64,000 nucleotides of DNA. Origin: Massilia rubra. GTDB taxonomy: Bacteria > Pseudomonadota > Gammaproteobacteria > Burkholderiales > Burkholderiaceae_D. The notes under the pieces are model-generated. The model saw only the letters and a program-made list of their open reading frames with translations, was not told the origin of the DNA and did not search any database. The position numbers and the translations under genes were made by a program. The stretch spans positions 62,001 through 126,000 of the forward strand of contig NZ_VUYU01000018.1 in NCBI RefSeq assembly GCF_011682065.1, read 5' to 3'. This document shows, in pieces, positions 1-9,490 of the stretch (its first letter is position 1; every line of letters begins with the position of its first letter).

Positions 1-97
1 TCCATATGGCCTCGCCCACCAGCAGCGACAGGACCGAGGTCGCGCCAAAGGGAACCCAGGCCCGCGGCGGAGCAAGGGGTCTTTTCTTGCGGCTCAT
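1..97 (-). CDS. N-terminal fragment of a minus-strand membrane protein
   Basis: An ATG on the minus strand at 97 is preceded by a GGAAG Shine-Dalgarno-like sequence about five bases upstream and opens a frame that runs off the window edge. The 32 visible residues begin MSRKKRPLAPPRAW and continue into a hydrophobic stretch (SVLSLLVGEAIW), which fits a basic cytoplasmic tail followed by a first membrane segment. It is divergent from the cyclic glucan synthase gene. Too little is visible to name the family. Confidence 0.5.
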   Translation of the reverse strand, partial: MSRKKRPLAPPRAWVPFGATSVLSLLVGEAIW

Positions 98-162
98 GCA
101 ACTTCCATTCTCTGTTAACGAATTTCATCATTCCGTGCCCGGTGTCATGCTCATGATACAGG

Positions 163-3100
163 GTGCAATTTTACTGGTGCATTTCAGTCCAACTGCTCAG
201 TTGGCTTCTGGTTGACAAGCCCGAAATGTTCGCTGGCGCACAGTCGCGCACGTGTCATCGTTATAAGATTGCAACAGCCGTACGACCCGGTCGCAACTCG
301 CTGTTCCACAGCGTGTTGGCTACTCATGCCCACGCGAGGTCTCTGTTGAACCAAGAAAACACCAAATTAGCCGACACCCTGTATGCCTGGCGCAATGTCC
401 ACGACGGCGAACGCCTTGCCGGCGATGAATTCCCCCTGCGCTCGGAACTGTTCAGTGCCGCACAAATGGCGATGCACGGCAAGCATCTGGCCACCACTCA
501 CCAGCTCAGCGAGCGCGGCGGCCCCGACCGCCTGCTGCCGCGACTGACCGAAAACGCCGCGATCATCACCGACACCTGCTCGGAGCTGACCGCCGCCATC
601 AAGGCGGGGCGACAGATTACGCCGGCCTCCGAATGGCTGCTCGATAACTTCTACCTGGTCGAAGAGCAGATCCGCATCGCCCGGCGCCACCTGCCGAAAG
701 ACTATTCCAAGGAGTTGCCGCGCCTGTCGAATGAAGAGGCGGACGGCAATCCGCGCGTGTACCAGATCGCGCTCGAAATCATCTCGCATGGCGATGGCCG
801 GGTCGATCCCGAGAGCCTGTCGCGTTTCGTGGACGCCTACCAGGAAGTAGCGACCCTCAAACTCGGCGAACTGTGGGCCATTCCGATCATGCTGCGCCTG
901 GCGCTGATCGAGAACCTGCGCCGCGTGGCCGCGCGCGTGTACGACAACCGCGCCCAGCGCGACCGCGCCAACGACTGGGCCGACCAGATGGCCGAGACGG
1001 CCGAAAAAAACCCGAGCGACCTGATTTTGCTGGTGGCCGACATGGCCCGATCCGGCCAGCCGATGAACAGCGGCTTTGTGGCCGAACTGGCGCGCCGCCT
1101 GCAGGGCCAGAGCCCCGCATTGACCCTGGCGCTGCAGTGGGTGACCACGCGCCTGGCCGACGCCGGCTTGACCATCGAACAGCAGATCCAGGCCGAAATC
1201 GGCCAGCAGGCGGCCGACCAGGTCTCGATCAGCAACAGCATCGGCAGCCTGCGCTTCCTCGGCACCATGGACTGGCAGGAGTTCGTCGAGACCATGAGCG
1301 CGGTCGAACAGACCTTGCGCCTGGACCCGGCCGGCACCTACGGCAAGATGGAGTTCGCCACGCGCGACAACTATCGCCACGTCGTCGAAAAGCTAGCCAA
1401 GCGCAGCGACTTCACCGAAGTGCAGGTGGCCGAAATCGCAGTCGAACTGGCGCTGGCGAACCGCTCGGCGGCCGCCGGCGGGCTCGATGAACGCACCCGC
1501 CACATCGGCTACTACCTGGTCGGCAGCGGCCAGCAACAACTCGAAAAGCGCCTGGCCGTGCGCAATCCGCCGCTCGAAGCGTTGAACAAGAGCGGGCGCG
1601 CGTCGCCGCTGTCGACCTATTTGGGCGGCATCGTCGTGCTTACCCTGCTGTTTACCGGCACCGCCATCATCCACGCGCGCGCCGACGGCGTCGACGACTG
1701 GATGCTGGTCGTGCTGGGCGTGCTGGCCCTGCTCGGATCGAGCCAGCTGGCGCTGGCGCTGGTCAACTTCATGGCCACCCAGCTCACGCGCCCGCACCCG
1801 CTGCCGCGCATGGACTTCAAAGAAGGCATTCCGACCGACGCGCGCTCGATGGTGGTGGTGCCGACCTTGCTGTACAGCCGCGACAACGTCGCCTCGCTGT
1901 GCGAAGCGCTGGAAGTGCGCTACCTGGCCAACCGCGATCCGAACCTGCGCTTTTGCCTACTGACCGATTTCGTCGACGCGCCCAAGCAGCACATGCCGGG
2001 CGACGAGGAACTGGTCGAACAGGCGCGCGCCACCATCGCCGAACTCAATGACAAATACGGCTGCGACGTCGACGAGGAAATCCTCGGGGCCGACGGCGAG
2101 CCGACCATGTCGCGCTGCCACCTGCAGCCCTTCCTCCTGCTGCACCGTCCGCGCATGTGGAGCGCCAGCGAAAACGCATGGATCGGCTTCGAGCGCAAGC
2201 GCGGTAAACTCGCCGCCCTCAACGCGTTCCTGCGTGGCGGCGCGCGCGACCAGTTCTCCATGGTCGCCGGTTCCACCGACGGCCTGGCGCACGTGCGCTA
2301 CGTGATCACGCTCGATACCGACACCCAGCTGCCGCGCGACGCCGCGCGCCAGTTCATCGCCACCATGGCGCACCCGCTGAACCGTCCGACCCTCGACAAG
2401 GCCGGCCGCCGCGTGGTCGAAGGCTACGGCATCCTGCAACCGCGCGTGGCGGCGTCGCTGCCGGGCGACACCGCCTCGCGCTACGAGCACCTGTGCGGCG
2501 GCGAACCGGGCATCGACCCGTACACCCGCACCGTCTCCGACGTGTACCAGGACGTGTTCTACGAAGGCTCCTTCGTCGGCAAGGGCATCTACGATGTCGA
2601 CACCTTCGAAACGGTGCTCGGCCACCGCCTGCCCGACAACCAGATTCTCAGCCACGACCTGCTGGAAGGCTGCTACGTGCGCGCCGGCTTGCTGAGCGAC
2701 GCCCAACTGTACGAAGAATACCCGGCGCGCTACAGCGACGACGTGAGCCGGCGCCACCGCTGGATTCGCGGCGACTGGCAACTGGCCGGCTGGCTGCTGC
2801 CGCGCGTGCCCGGCGCGAACGGCAAGCGCGAACCGAATCCTTTGAGCGCGCTGTCGCGCTGGAAGCTGTTCGACAACCTGCGCCGCAGCCTGATCGCCAC
2901 CACCCTCACCGCCTTGCTGATCTTCAGCTGGGCCTTGATGCCAACCCCGCTGTTCTGGACCCTGGGCGTGCTGTCGGTGATCTTTTTGCCGACCTTCTTC
3001 AGCACCATGTTCGACATCATCGAAAAACCGCACGACGTGCTGTGGGAACAGCATCTGGCCACCGCCTCCAAGAGCGCGCGCCTGATGTTCGGCCACTCGG

Positions 3101-6100
3101 CGCTGCAACTGGCGTTCCTGCCGTACGAAGCGCACTTCAGCCTGGACGCCATCGTGCGCGCCTCGTGGCGCATGCTGGTCACGCGCCGGCGCCTGCTGGA
3201 ATGGCGTCCATCGAGCCTGAACCGCTCCAGCACCGACATGGAGAGCAACTGGAAGAGCATGTGGATTTCGCCGCTGCTGGCCGTGGCCACCGCGCTTCTG
3301 CTCGGCTACTTCCACCGCGCCGCGCTGCCGGTCGCCGCACCCGTGCTGCTGCTGTGGTTCTTCGCGCCGGTGGTGGCCTGGTGGATCAGCCTTCCGCAAG
3401 AACGCGCCGCCACCGCCCTGTCGTCGCCGCAAACCATGTTCCTCGAAACGCTGGCGCGCAAAACCTGGAGCTTCTTCGAGACCTTCGTCACGGCGGAAGA
3501 CAACTGGCTCGCGCCCGACAATATGCAGGAGCACCCGGTCAAGGTGGTTGCGCACCGCACCTCGCCGACCAATATCGGCATGGCGCTGCTGGCCAACCTG
3601 ACCGCGTGGGACTTCGGTTTCATCACCACCGGGCGCCTGCTCAAGCGCACCCGCGACACGCTCAACACCATGGCGCGCATGGAACGCCACCAGGGGCACT
3701 TCTATAACTGGTACGACACCCTGACCTTGAATCCGCTGCACCCGATGTACGTGTCGGCGGTCGACAGCGGCAACCTGGCCGGCCACCTGCTCACCCTGGC
3801 GCCGGGCTTGACCGCCTTGGCCGACCAGCCGATCGTGGGCAAGCAAACCTTGGACGGCATCTCGATCACCCTGAACGTGGTGCAGGAGTACGCCGCCGAC
3901 GCCGGGCCGGCCGTCAAGGCGGCGATCGACGCCATGCGCAGCCACCTGTCGGCCGACCGGGTACGCGAAACCGAAAGCCTGCCTGGCATGGCCGCCGAAC
4001 TGGCGCGCCTGTCGGGCTGCGCCGACGCCATCCTGGCCGCCATGCATCCGGTGGGCGAGCCGAACCTGCAAGGCTGGGCCGACAAGCTCGCCGACCAGTG
4101 CCACAGCGCGCGCGACGAACTGCTGCAACTGGCGCCGTGGATGCGTTCGGCCCAGGAGTACGTGGTCGACACCAGCCTGACCCGCATTCCGACCCTGCGC
4201 GAGCTGGCCAACTTCGCCCTCACCGGCAGTGCCAGCACCGACCTGGCCCCGAGCGAGCGCGAACGCCAGCAAACCCTGACCGACCTGGTCGCCCAGGGCA
4301 GCACCCGCGCCGCCCAGCGCATCGAAGACATCAACCGCATGGCGTTTGAAGCGCGCGAGTTCGCGAACATGGACTTCCGCTTCATGTACAACAGCACCAC
4401 CAACCTGCTGGCGATCGGCTACAACGTCTCGGACCGCCGCCTGGATGCGGCCTGTTACGACTTGCTGGCGTCCGAAGTACGCCTGTGCAGCTTCGTCGGC
4501 ATCGCGCAGGGCCAGTTCCCGCAAGAGCACTGGTTCGCGCTGGGCCGCCAGCTGTGCATCATCGGCAACGAGCAACTGCTGTTGTCGTGGAGCGGCTCGA
4601 TGTTCGAGTACCTGATGCCGCTCTTGGTCATGCCGACCTACCAGAACACCTTGCTCGACCAGACCTACCGTTCGGTCGTCAACGCGCAGATCGAGTACGG
4701 CAAACAGCGCGACGTGCCGTGGGGGATTTCCGAATCCGGCTACAACACCGTCGACGCCAGCCTCAATTACCAGTACCGCGCCTTCGGCGTGCCGGGCACG
4801 GGCCTCAAGCGCGGCCTGGCCGATGACCTCGTGGTGGCCCCGTATGCGACCATGATGGGCCTGATGGTCCATCCCGACGCCGCCGTCGAGAACCTGCAGC
4901 GCATGGCCGACCTGGGCTTCATGGGCAAGTACGGTTTTTACGAAGCGATCGACTACACCGCTGCGCGCCTGCCGCGCGGCCAGACCTTCGCCGTAATCCG
5001 CTCCTTCATGGCGCACCACCAGGGCATGGGCTTCCTCGCCCTGAGCTATCTGCTGCACGACCGTCCGATGCAGCGCCGCTTCGAGTCCGACCCGCTGTTC
5101 CAGGCCACCTTGCTGGTGCTGCAGGAACGGGTGCCGCGCGCCGGCGCCTTCTATTCCAACACCGCCGAACTGGCCGCCATGCGCGCCCCGGCGCAGGAAG
5201 TGTCGACCTCCGCGACCCGCATCATCACCCAGACCACCACGGTGCAGCCGGAAGTGCAGCTGCTCTCGAATGGCCGCTACCATGTGATGGTCACCAGCGC
5301 CGGCGGCAGCTACAGCCGCTGGAAAGACCTGGCCGTGACGCGCTGGCGCGAAGATGGCACCTCCGACAACTGGGGTAACTTCTGCTACGTGCGCGATGTC
5401 GACAGCGGCCAATTCTGGTCGACTGCCTTCCAGCCAACCCTGGTCGAGCCGAAATCGTATGAAGTCATCTTCTCGGAAGGACGCGCCGAGTTCCGCCGCC
5501 ATGACCGTGGGCTCGACCTGTACACCGAAATCGTGGTCTCGCCGGAAGACGACATCGAAATGCGGCGTACCCGCATTACCAACAAGTCGAACGTGCGGCG
5601 CACCATCGAGTTCACCAGCTACGCCGAAGTTGTCATGGCGCCGGCCGCCGCCGACAACGCCCACCCGGCGTTCAGCAAACTGTTCGTGCAGACCGAAATC
5701 CTGCGCAACGAGAATGCCATCCTGTGTACCCGCCGTCCGCGCGCCAAGGACGAGCAGATGCCATGGATGCTGAACCTGATGACGGTGCATGACGGCGCGC
5801 TGCTGGACGTCTCGTTCGAAACGAGCCGCAGCGAATTCCTCGGCCGCGCCAACAGCACGGTTGCCCCGCGCGCCATGCTCGAACCCCAGCCGCTGGGCGG
5901 CGGCGAAGGATCGGTGCTCGATCCGGTGGTGGCGATCCGCTACAAGGTCACGCTGGAACCCGACCAGGTGGTCGTGCTCGACGTGGTGACCGGCATGACC
6001 GACACGCGCGAGCAAGCGGTGCACCTGATCGACAAATACCAAGACCGCCATCTGGCCGACCGCGTGTTCGAACTTGCATGGACCCACAGCCAGGTCGTGC

Positions 6101-9081
6101 TGCGTCAACTGAACGCCACCGAATCGGACGCGCAGCTCTACAGCCGCCTGGCCAGCACGGTGATCTATCCGAACGCCTCGCTGCGCGCCGACGCCGGCAT
6201 CCTGATCCGCAACCAGCGCGGCCAGTCCGGCCTGTGGGCCTACGCCATTTCGGGCGACCTGCCGATCGTGCTGATGCAAATCAAGGATCCGGCCAACATC
6301 GACCTGGCGCGCCAGATGGTGCAGGCGCACGCGTACTGGCGCCTCAAGGGGCTGGTGGTCGACCTGGTCATCTGGTACGAAGACCAGTCGGGTTACCGCC
6401 AACTGCTGCACGACCAGATCATGGGCCTGATCGCCTCCGGCATCGACGCGCAAGCGATCGACCGCCCGGGCGGCATCTTCGTGCGCCTGCTCGACCAGAT
6501 CGCGCAGGAAGACCGGGTGCTGATGCAATCGGTGGCGCGCGTCATCATTTCCGACAGCAGCGGCACCTTGGCCGACCAGGTCAAGCGCGCCACGCCGGTC
6601 GTGTCGAAACTGCCGTTGCTGGTGGTCGAATCGCGCGGCGAGCAATACGAGCCACGGGCGAATATCCCTGTGGCCGCACGCGACCTGATCCTGCACAACG
6701 GGCTGGGAGGCTTCAGCGCCGACGGTACCGAATACGTGATCCGCACCGATGCGCAGAACCGCACGCCGGCGCCGTGGGCCAACGTGCTGGCCAACCCGAA
6801 CTTCGGCAGCGTTGTGTCGGAAAGCGGCCAGGCCTACACCTGGAGCGAAAACGCGCACGAGTTCCGCCTCACGCCGTGGGAAAACGACCCTGTGTCGGAC
6901 CGCAGCGGCGAGTCGTTCTATATCCGCGACGAGCAGACCGGCCGTTTCTGGTCGCCCACCGCCTTGCCGGTGCGCGCAGCCGGTGAATACATTACCCGCC
7001 ACGGCTTCGGCTACAGCGTCTTCGAGCACAGCGAAGAGGGCATTCACACCGAGCTGTCCACGTTCGTCGCGCTCGACGCCTCGATCAAGTATTCGGTCAT
7101 CAAGATCCGCAACGACAGCACCGTGGCGCGCCGCCTGTCGGCCACCGGCTACGTGGAGTGGGTGCTGGGCGACCTGCGCGCCAAGTCGGCGATGCACGTC
7201 ACCACCGAGCAGGACCCGATGAGTGGCGCGATCTTTGCGCGCAACGCCTACAACACCGAGTTCACGGGGCGCGTGGGATTCTTCCACGTCGACGCGCAGC
7301 AGAAAACCTTTACCGCCGACCGCAACGAATTCATCGGTCGCAACCGCACCTTGGCCAGTCCGGCGGCGATGGGTCGGGCGCGCCTGTCCGGCAAGATCGG
7401 CGCTGCGCTCGATCCGTGCGCCGCGCTGCAGGTGATGGTGGAACTGCAGCCGGGCCAGGAACGCGAACTGGTGTTCATGCTCGGTGTCGGTGGCCGCCGC
7501 AATGCGGACGCCAGCGGTTTGGTGCAGAAATACAGCGGCAGCGCCGCCGCCGCGGCCTCGCTGGCGATGGTGCGCAAGCACTGGGACCACACGCTCGGCG
7601 CCATCCAGGTGCAAACGCCCGATCCATCGCTCGACGTGATCGCCAACGGTTGGCTGATGTACCAGACCATCGCCTGCCGCCTGTGGGCGCGCAGCGGCTA
7701 CTACCAGTCCGGCGGCGCTTTCGGCTTCCGCGACCAGCTGCAAGATGCGATGTCGATGATCCACACCGAACCGCACCTGCTGCGCGAGCACCTGCTCATG
7801 TGCGCGGCCCACCAGTTCGTGGAAGGCGACGTGCAGCACTGGTGGCATCCGCCGTCGGACCGCGGCGTGCGTACGCATTGTTCGGATGACTATCTGTGGC
7901 TGCCGCTGGCGGCGCACCGTTACGTCATCGGTACGGGCGACCGCAGCGTGCTGACCGAACCGGCGCCGTTCCTCGAAGGGCGCATGCTCAAGCAGGAAGA
8001 AGAGTCCTATTACGACATGCCGGGGCGTTCGAGCCAGACCGGCGACCTGTACGAGCACTGCGTGCGCGCGATCAAACGCGGCCTGCGCTTCGGCGAACAT
8101 GGCTTGCCGCTGATCGGCACCTGCGACTGGAACGACGGCATGGACCGGGTCGGCAACGAAGGCAAGGGCGAGAGCGTGTGGCTGGCGTTCTTCCTGTACG
8201 AAGTGCTGCAGCGCTTCTCGGAAGTGGCGGTGGTGTACGGCGACCATGCGTTTGCCGAAACCTGCAAAACCGAGGCGGCCACCCTGGCGGCCAATGTGGA
8301 AGCGAATGCGTGGGATGGCCAGTGGTACCGCCGCGCCTACTTCGACGATGGCACGCCGCTCGGATCGCACACCAACGACGAATGCCAGATCGATTCGATT
8401 TCGCAGAGCTGGGGCGTGATTTCGGGCGCGGCCAATCCGCAGCGCACGGCGTCGGCCATGAAGGCGGTCGACGAGCGCCTGGTGCGGCGCGACTACGGCC
8501 TGGTGCAGTTGCTCGATCCGCCGTTCGACGACGGCGTGCTCAATCCCGGCTACATCCGCGGCTACGTGCCGGGTGTGCGCGAAAACGGCGGGCAGTACAC
8601 GCACGCCGCGATCTGGACCGCGATGGCGTTCGCCAAGATGGGCGACACCGAGCGCGCCTGGGAGCTGCTGCGCATGATCAATCCGGTGCAGCATGGCAGC
8701 ACGCCCGAAAGCGCGGCCCTGTACAAGGTCGAGCCGTACGTGGTGGCGGCGGACGTGTATGCGGTCTCGCCGCACATCGGCCGTGGCGGGTGGAGCTGGT
8801 ACACCGGTTCGTCGGGATGGATGTATCGCCTGATCGTCGAGTCGCTGCTGGGCGTGAGCCTGGCCGGCGACAAGCTGACCATGACGCCGCATCTGCCGGC
8901 CGACTGGCCGGGCTTCAAGCTGCAGTACCGCTATCGCGAGACGGTGTACGCGATCTCGGTGCAGGCCGGCGACACGGATGCGATGTCGGTCGACGGCGTG
9001 GCGCAGGAAGAAAACGTGATCCGGATGGTCGATGATGGCCGGCCGCACACGGTCGAACTGCGGGTGCGCCGCCCAATCTAA
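163..9081 (+). CDS. ndvB: cyclic beta-1,2-glucan synthase (NdvB/Cgs type)
   Basis: A protein of nearly 3000 residues, the size of rhizobial NdvB and Brucella Cgs. Family members make periplasmic cyclic beta-1,2-glucan from UDP-glucose at the inner membrane: a GT84 domain initiates and elongates the chain and a C-terminal GH94-type phosphorylase domain controls its length. Visible here are two hydrophobic segments around residues 485-540, a glycosyltransferase core with DTDTQ at 718-722, further membrane segments around 930-960 and 1030-1080, and a C-terminal GH94 region with CDWNDG at about 2654-2659, where the catalytic Asp lies. The start is uncertain: 163 is the longest frame, but ATG 226 or GTG 313 would remove an unconvincing N-terminus, and a TATAAG -10-like sequence near 263 would favour 313. 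No ndvA-type exporter lies beside it. The family call is firm. Confidence 0.93.
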   Translation: MQFYWCISVQLLSWLLVDKPEMFAGAQSRTCHRYKIATAVRPGRNSLFHSVLATHAHARSLLNQENTKLADTLYAWRNVHDGERLAGDEFPLRSELFSAAQMAMHGKHLATTHQLSERGGPDRLLPRLTENAAIITDTCSELTAAIKAGRQITPASEWLLDNFYLVEEQIRIARRHLPKDYSKELPRLSNEEADGNPRVYQIALEIISHGDGRVDPESLSRFVDAYQEVATLKLGELWAIPIMLRLALIENLRRVAARVYDNRAQRDRANDWADQMAETAEKNPSDLILLVADMARSGQPMNSGFVAELARRLQGQSPALTLALQWVTTRLADAGLTIEQQIQAEIGQQAADQVSISNSIGSLRFLGTMDWQEFVETMSAVEQTLRLDPAGTYGKMEFATRDNYRHVVEKLAKRSDFTEVQVAEIAVELALANRSAAAGGLDERTRHIGYYLVGSGQQQLEKRLAVRNPPLEALNKSGRASPLSTYLGGIVVLTLLFTGTAIIHARADGVDDWMLVVLGVLALLGSSQLALALVNFMATQLTRPHPLPRMDFKEGIPTDARSMVVVPTLLYSRDNVASLCEALEVRYLANRDPNLRFCLLTDFVDAPKQHMPGDEELVEQARATIAELNDKYGCDVDEEILGADGEPTMSRCHLQPFLLLHRPRMWSASENAWIGFERKRGKLAALNAFLRGGARDQFSMVAGSTDGLAHVRYVITLDTDTQLPRDAARQFIATMAHPLNRPTLDKAGRRVVEGYGILQPRVAASLPGDTASRYEHLCGGEPGIDPYTRTVSDVYQDVFYEGSFVGKGIYDVDTFETVLGHRLPDNQILSHDLLEGCYVRAGLLSDAQLYEEYPARYSDDVSRRHRWIRGDWQLAGWLLPRVPGANGKREPNPLSALSRWKLFDNLRRSLIATTLTALLIFSWALMPTPLFWTLGVLSVIFLPTFFSTMFDIIEKPHDVLWEQHLATASKSARLMFGHSALQLAFLPYEAHFSLDAIVRASWRMLVTRRRLLEWRPSSLNRSSTDMESNWKSMWISPLLAVATALLLGYFHRAALPVAAPVLLLWFFAPVVAWWISLPQERAATALSSPQTMFLETLARKTWSFFETFVTAEDNWLAPDNMQEHPVKVVAHRTSPTNIGMALLANLTAWDFGFITTGRLLKRTRDTLNTMARMERHQGHFYNWYDTLTLNPLHPMYVSAVDSGNLAGHLLTLAPGLTALADQPIVGKQTLDGISITLNVVQEYAADAGPAVKAAIDAMRSHLSADRVRETESLPGMAAELARLSGCADAILAAMHPVGEPNLQGWADKLADQCHSARDELLQLAPWMRSAQEYVVDTSLTRIPTLRELANFALTGSASTDLAPSERERQQTLTDLVAQGSTRAAQRIEDINRMAFEAREFANMDFRFMYNSTTNLLAIGYNVSDRRLDAACYDLLASEVRLCSFVGIAQGQFPQEHWFALGRQLCIIGNEQLLLSWSGSMFEYLMPLLVMPTYQNTLLDQTYRSVVNAQIEYGKQRDVPWGISESGYNTVDASLNYQYRAFGVPGTGLKRGLADDLVVAPYATMMGLMVHPDAAVENLQRMADLGFMGKYGFYEAIDYTAARLPRGQTFAVIRSFMAHHQGMGFLALSYLLHDRPMQRRFESDPLFQATLLVLQERVPRAGAFYSNTAELAAMRAPAQEVSTSATRIITQTTTVQPEVQLLSNGRYHVMVTSAGGSYSRWKDLAVTRWREDGTSDNWGNFCYVRDVDSGQFWSTAFQPTLVEPKSYEVIFSEGRAEFRRHDRGLDLYTEIVVSPEDDIEMRRTRITNKSNVRRTIEFTSYAEVVMAPAAADNAHPAFSKLFVQTEILRNENAILCTRRPRAKDEQMPWMLNLMTVHDGALLDVSFETSRSEFLGRANSTVAPRAMLEPQPLGGGEGSVLDPVVAIRYKVTLEPDQVVVLDVVTGMTDTREQAVHLIDKYQDRHLADRVFELAWTHSQVVLRQLNATESDAQLYSRLASTVIYPNASLRADAGILIRNQRGQSGLWAYAISGDLPIVLMQIKDPANIDLARQMVQAHAYWRLKGLVVDLVIWYEDQSGYRQLLHDQIMGLIASGIDAQAIDRPGGIFVRLLDQIAQEDRVLMQSVARVIISDSSGTLADQVKRATPVVSKLPLLVVESRGEQYEPRANIPVAARDLILHNGLGGFSADGTEYVIRTDAQNRTPAPWANVLANPNFGSVVSESGQAYTWSENAHEFRLTPWENDPVSDRSGESFYIRDEQTGRFWSPTALPVRAAGEYITRHGFGYSVFEHSEEGIHTELSTFVALDASIKYSVIKIRNDSTVARRLSATGYVEWVLGDLRAKSAMHVTTEQDPMSGAIFARNAYNTEFTGRVGFFHVDAQQKTFTADRNEFIGRNRTLASPAAMGRARLSGKIGAALDPCAALQVMVELQPGQERELVFMLGVGGRRNADASGLVQKYSGSAAAAASLAMVRKHWDHTLGAIQVQTPDPSLDVIANGWLMYQTIACRLWARSGYYQSGGAFGFRDQLQDAMSMIHTEPHLLREHLLMCAAHQFVEGDVQHWWHPPSDRGVRTHCSDDYLWLPLAAHRYVIGTGDRSVLTEPAPFLEGRMLKQEEESYYDMPGRSSQTGDLYEHCVRAIKRGLRFGEHGLPLIGTCDWNDGMDRVGNEGKGESVWLAFFLYEVLQRFSEVAVVYGDHAFAETCKTEAATLAANVEANAWDGQWYRRAYFDDGTPLGSHTNDECQIDSISQSWGVISGAANPQRTASAMKAVDERLVRRDYGLVQLLDPPFDDGVLNPGYIRGYVPGVRENGGQYTHAAIWTAMAFAKMGDTERAWELLRMINPVQHGSTPESAALYKVEPYVVAADVYAVSPHIGRGGWSWYTGSSGWMYRLIVESLLGVSLAGDKLTMTPHLPADWPGFKLQYRYRETVYAISVQAGDTDAMSVDGVAQEENVIRMVDDGRPHTVELRVRRPI

Positions 9082-9490
9082 GCCGCTGCTGAACAAACCG
9101 CCGTCATTTTGAGTGGCAGGATCGTTTCCTGCCACTGAAAGTCGCGGCGGTTTTGCATGTGGCGCGTATTTGTGCCGTCATGCCGGTCACCGCCGCCGCC
9201 CGGCATGCGCAACAAAGTGTCTCAATCTGGACATTTTCATGTTTCGCGCAACAAACGGTATATTTAGTTTTCCACAGGCGCATCGCGCTGCTTTAAGGCA
9301 ACAAGTCCCTCGCTCCCTGCTAAGCCCGTCTCCTCGGCGTTGACTGTCGGCAAGTCACGTGTTGCTTCATCTAACGAAATCTCCTCCGCGTCGGAAACTC
9401 ATTTCCAAATGTAAATACTCTGTCACGGTAAGGTCATGCATAGTTGCGAGAATTCAGTTGTCTGTACCTATTCATGTTAACGGGATTCCC
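9082..9490. other. 409-base intergenic region
   Basis: This is non-coding on both strands as far as I can see. The first 75 bases hold a nested hairpin that probably ends the glucan synthase transcript (listed separately). The rest is less GC-rich than its surroundings and must carry the promoter of the exported PHP-family gene; I could not assign a convincing -35/-10 pair. A frame opening at 9359 continues into that gene, but its first 44 codons look untranslated. Confidence 0.6.
9095..9154 (+). terminator. nested hairpin, probable terminator of the glucan synthase gene
   Basis: Outer arms AAACCGCCG (9095-9103) and CGGCGGTTT (9145-9153) enclose a perfect inner stem, AGTGGCAGGA (9112-9121) and TCCTGCCACT (9127-9136). 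A short T run follows the outer stem. It lies just after the stop codon at 9081. Confidence 0.6.

Noticed and set aside
1957-9135. A 2392-codon minus-strand open frame opposite the glucan synthase
   Set aside because: It is the antisense shadow of a high-GC gene: its translation is rich in Arg, His, Gln and Val with no domain, while the plus strand encodes a recognisable enzyme.
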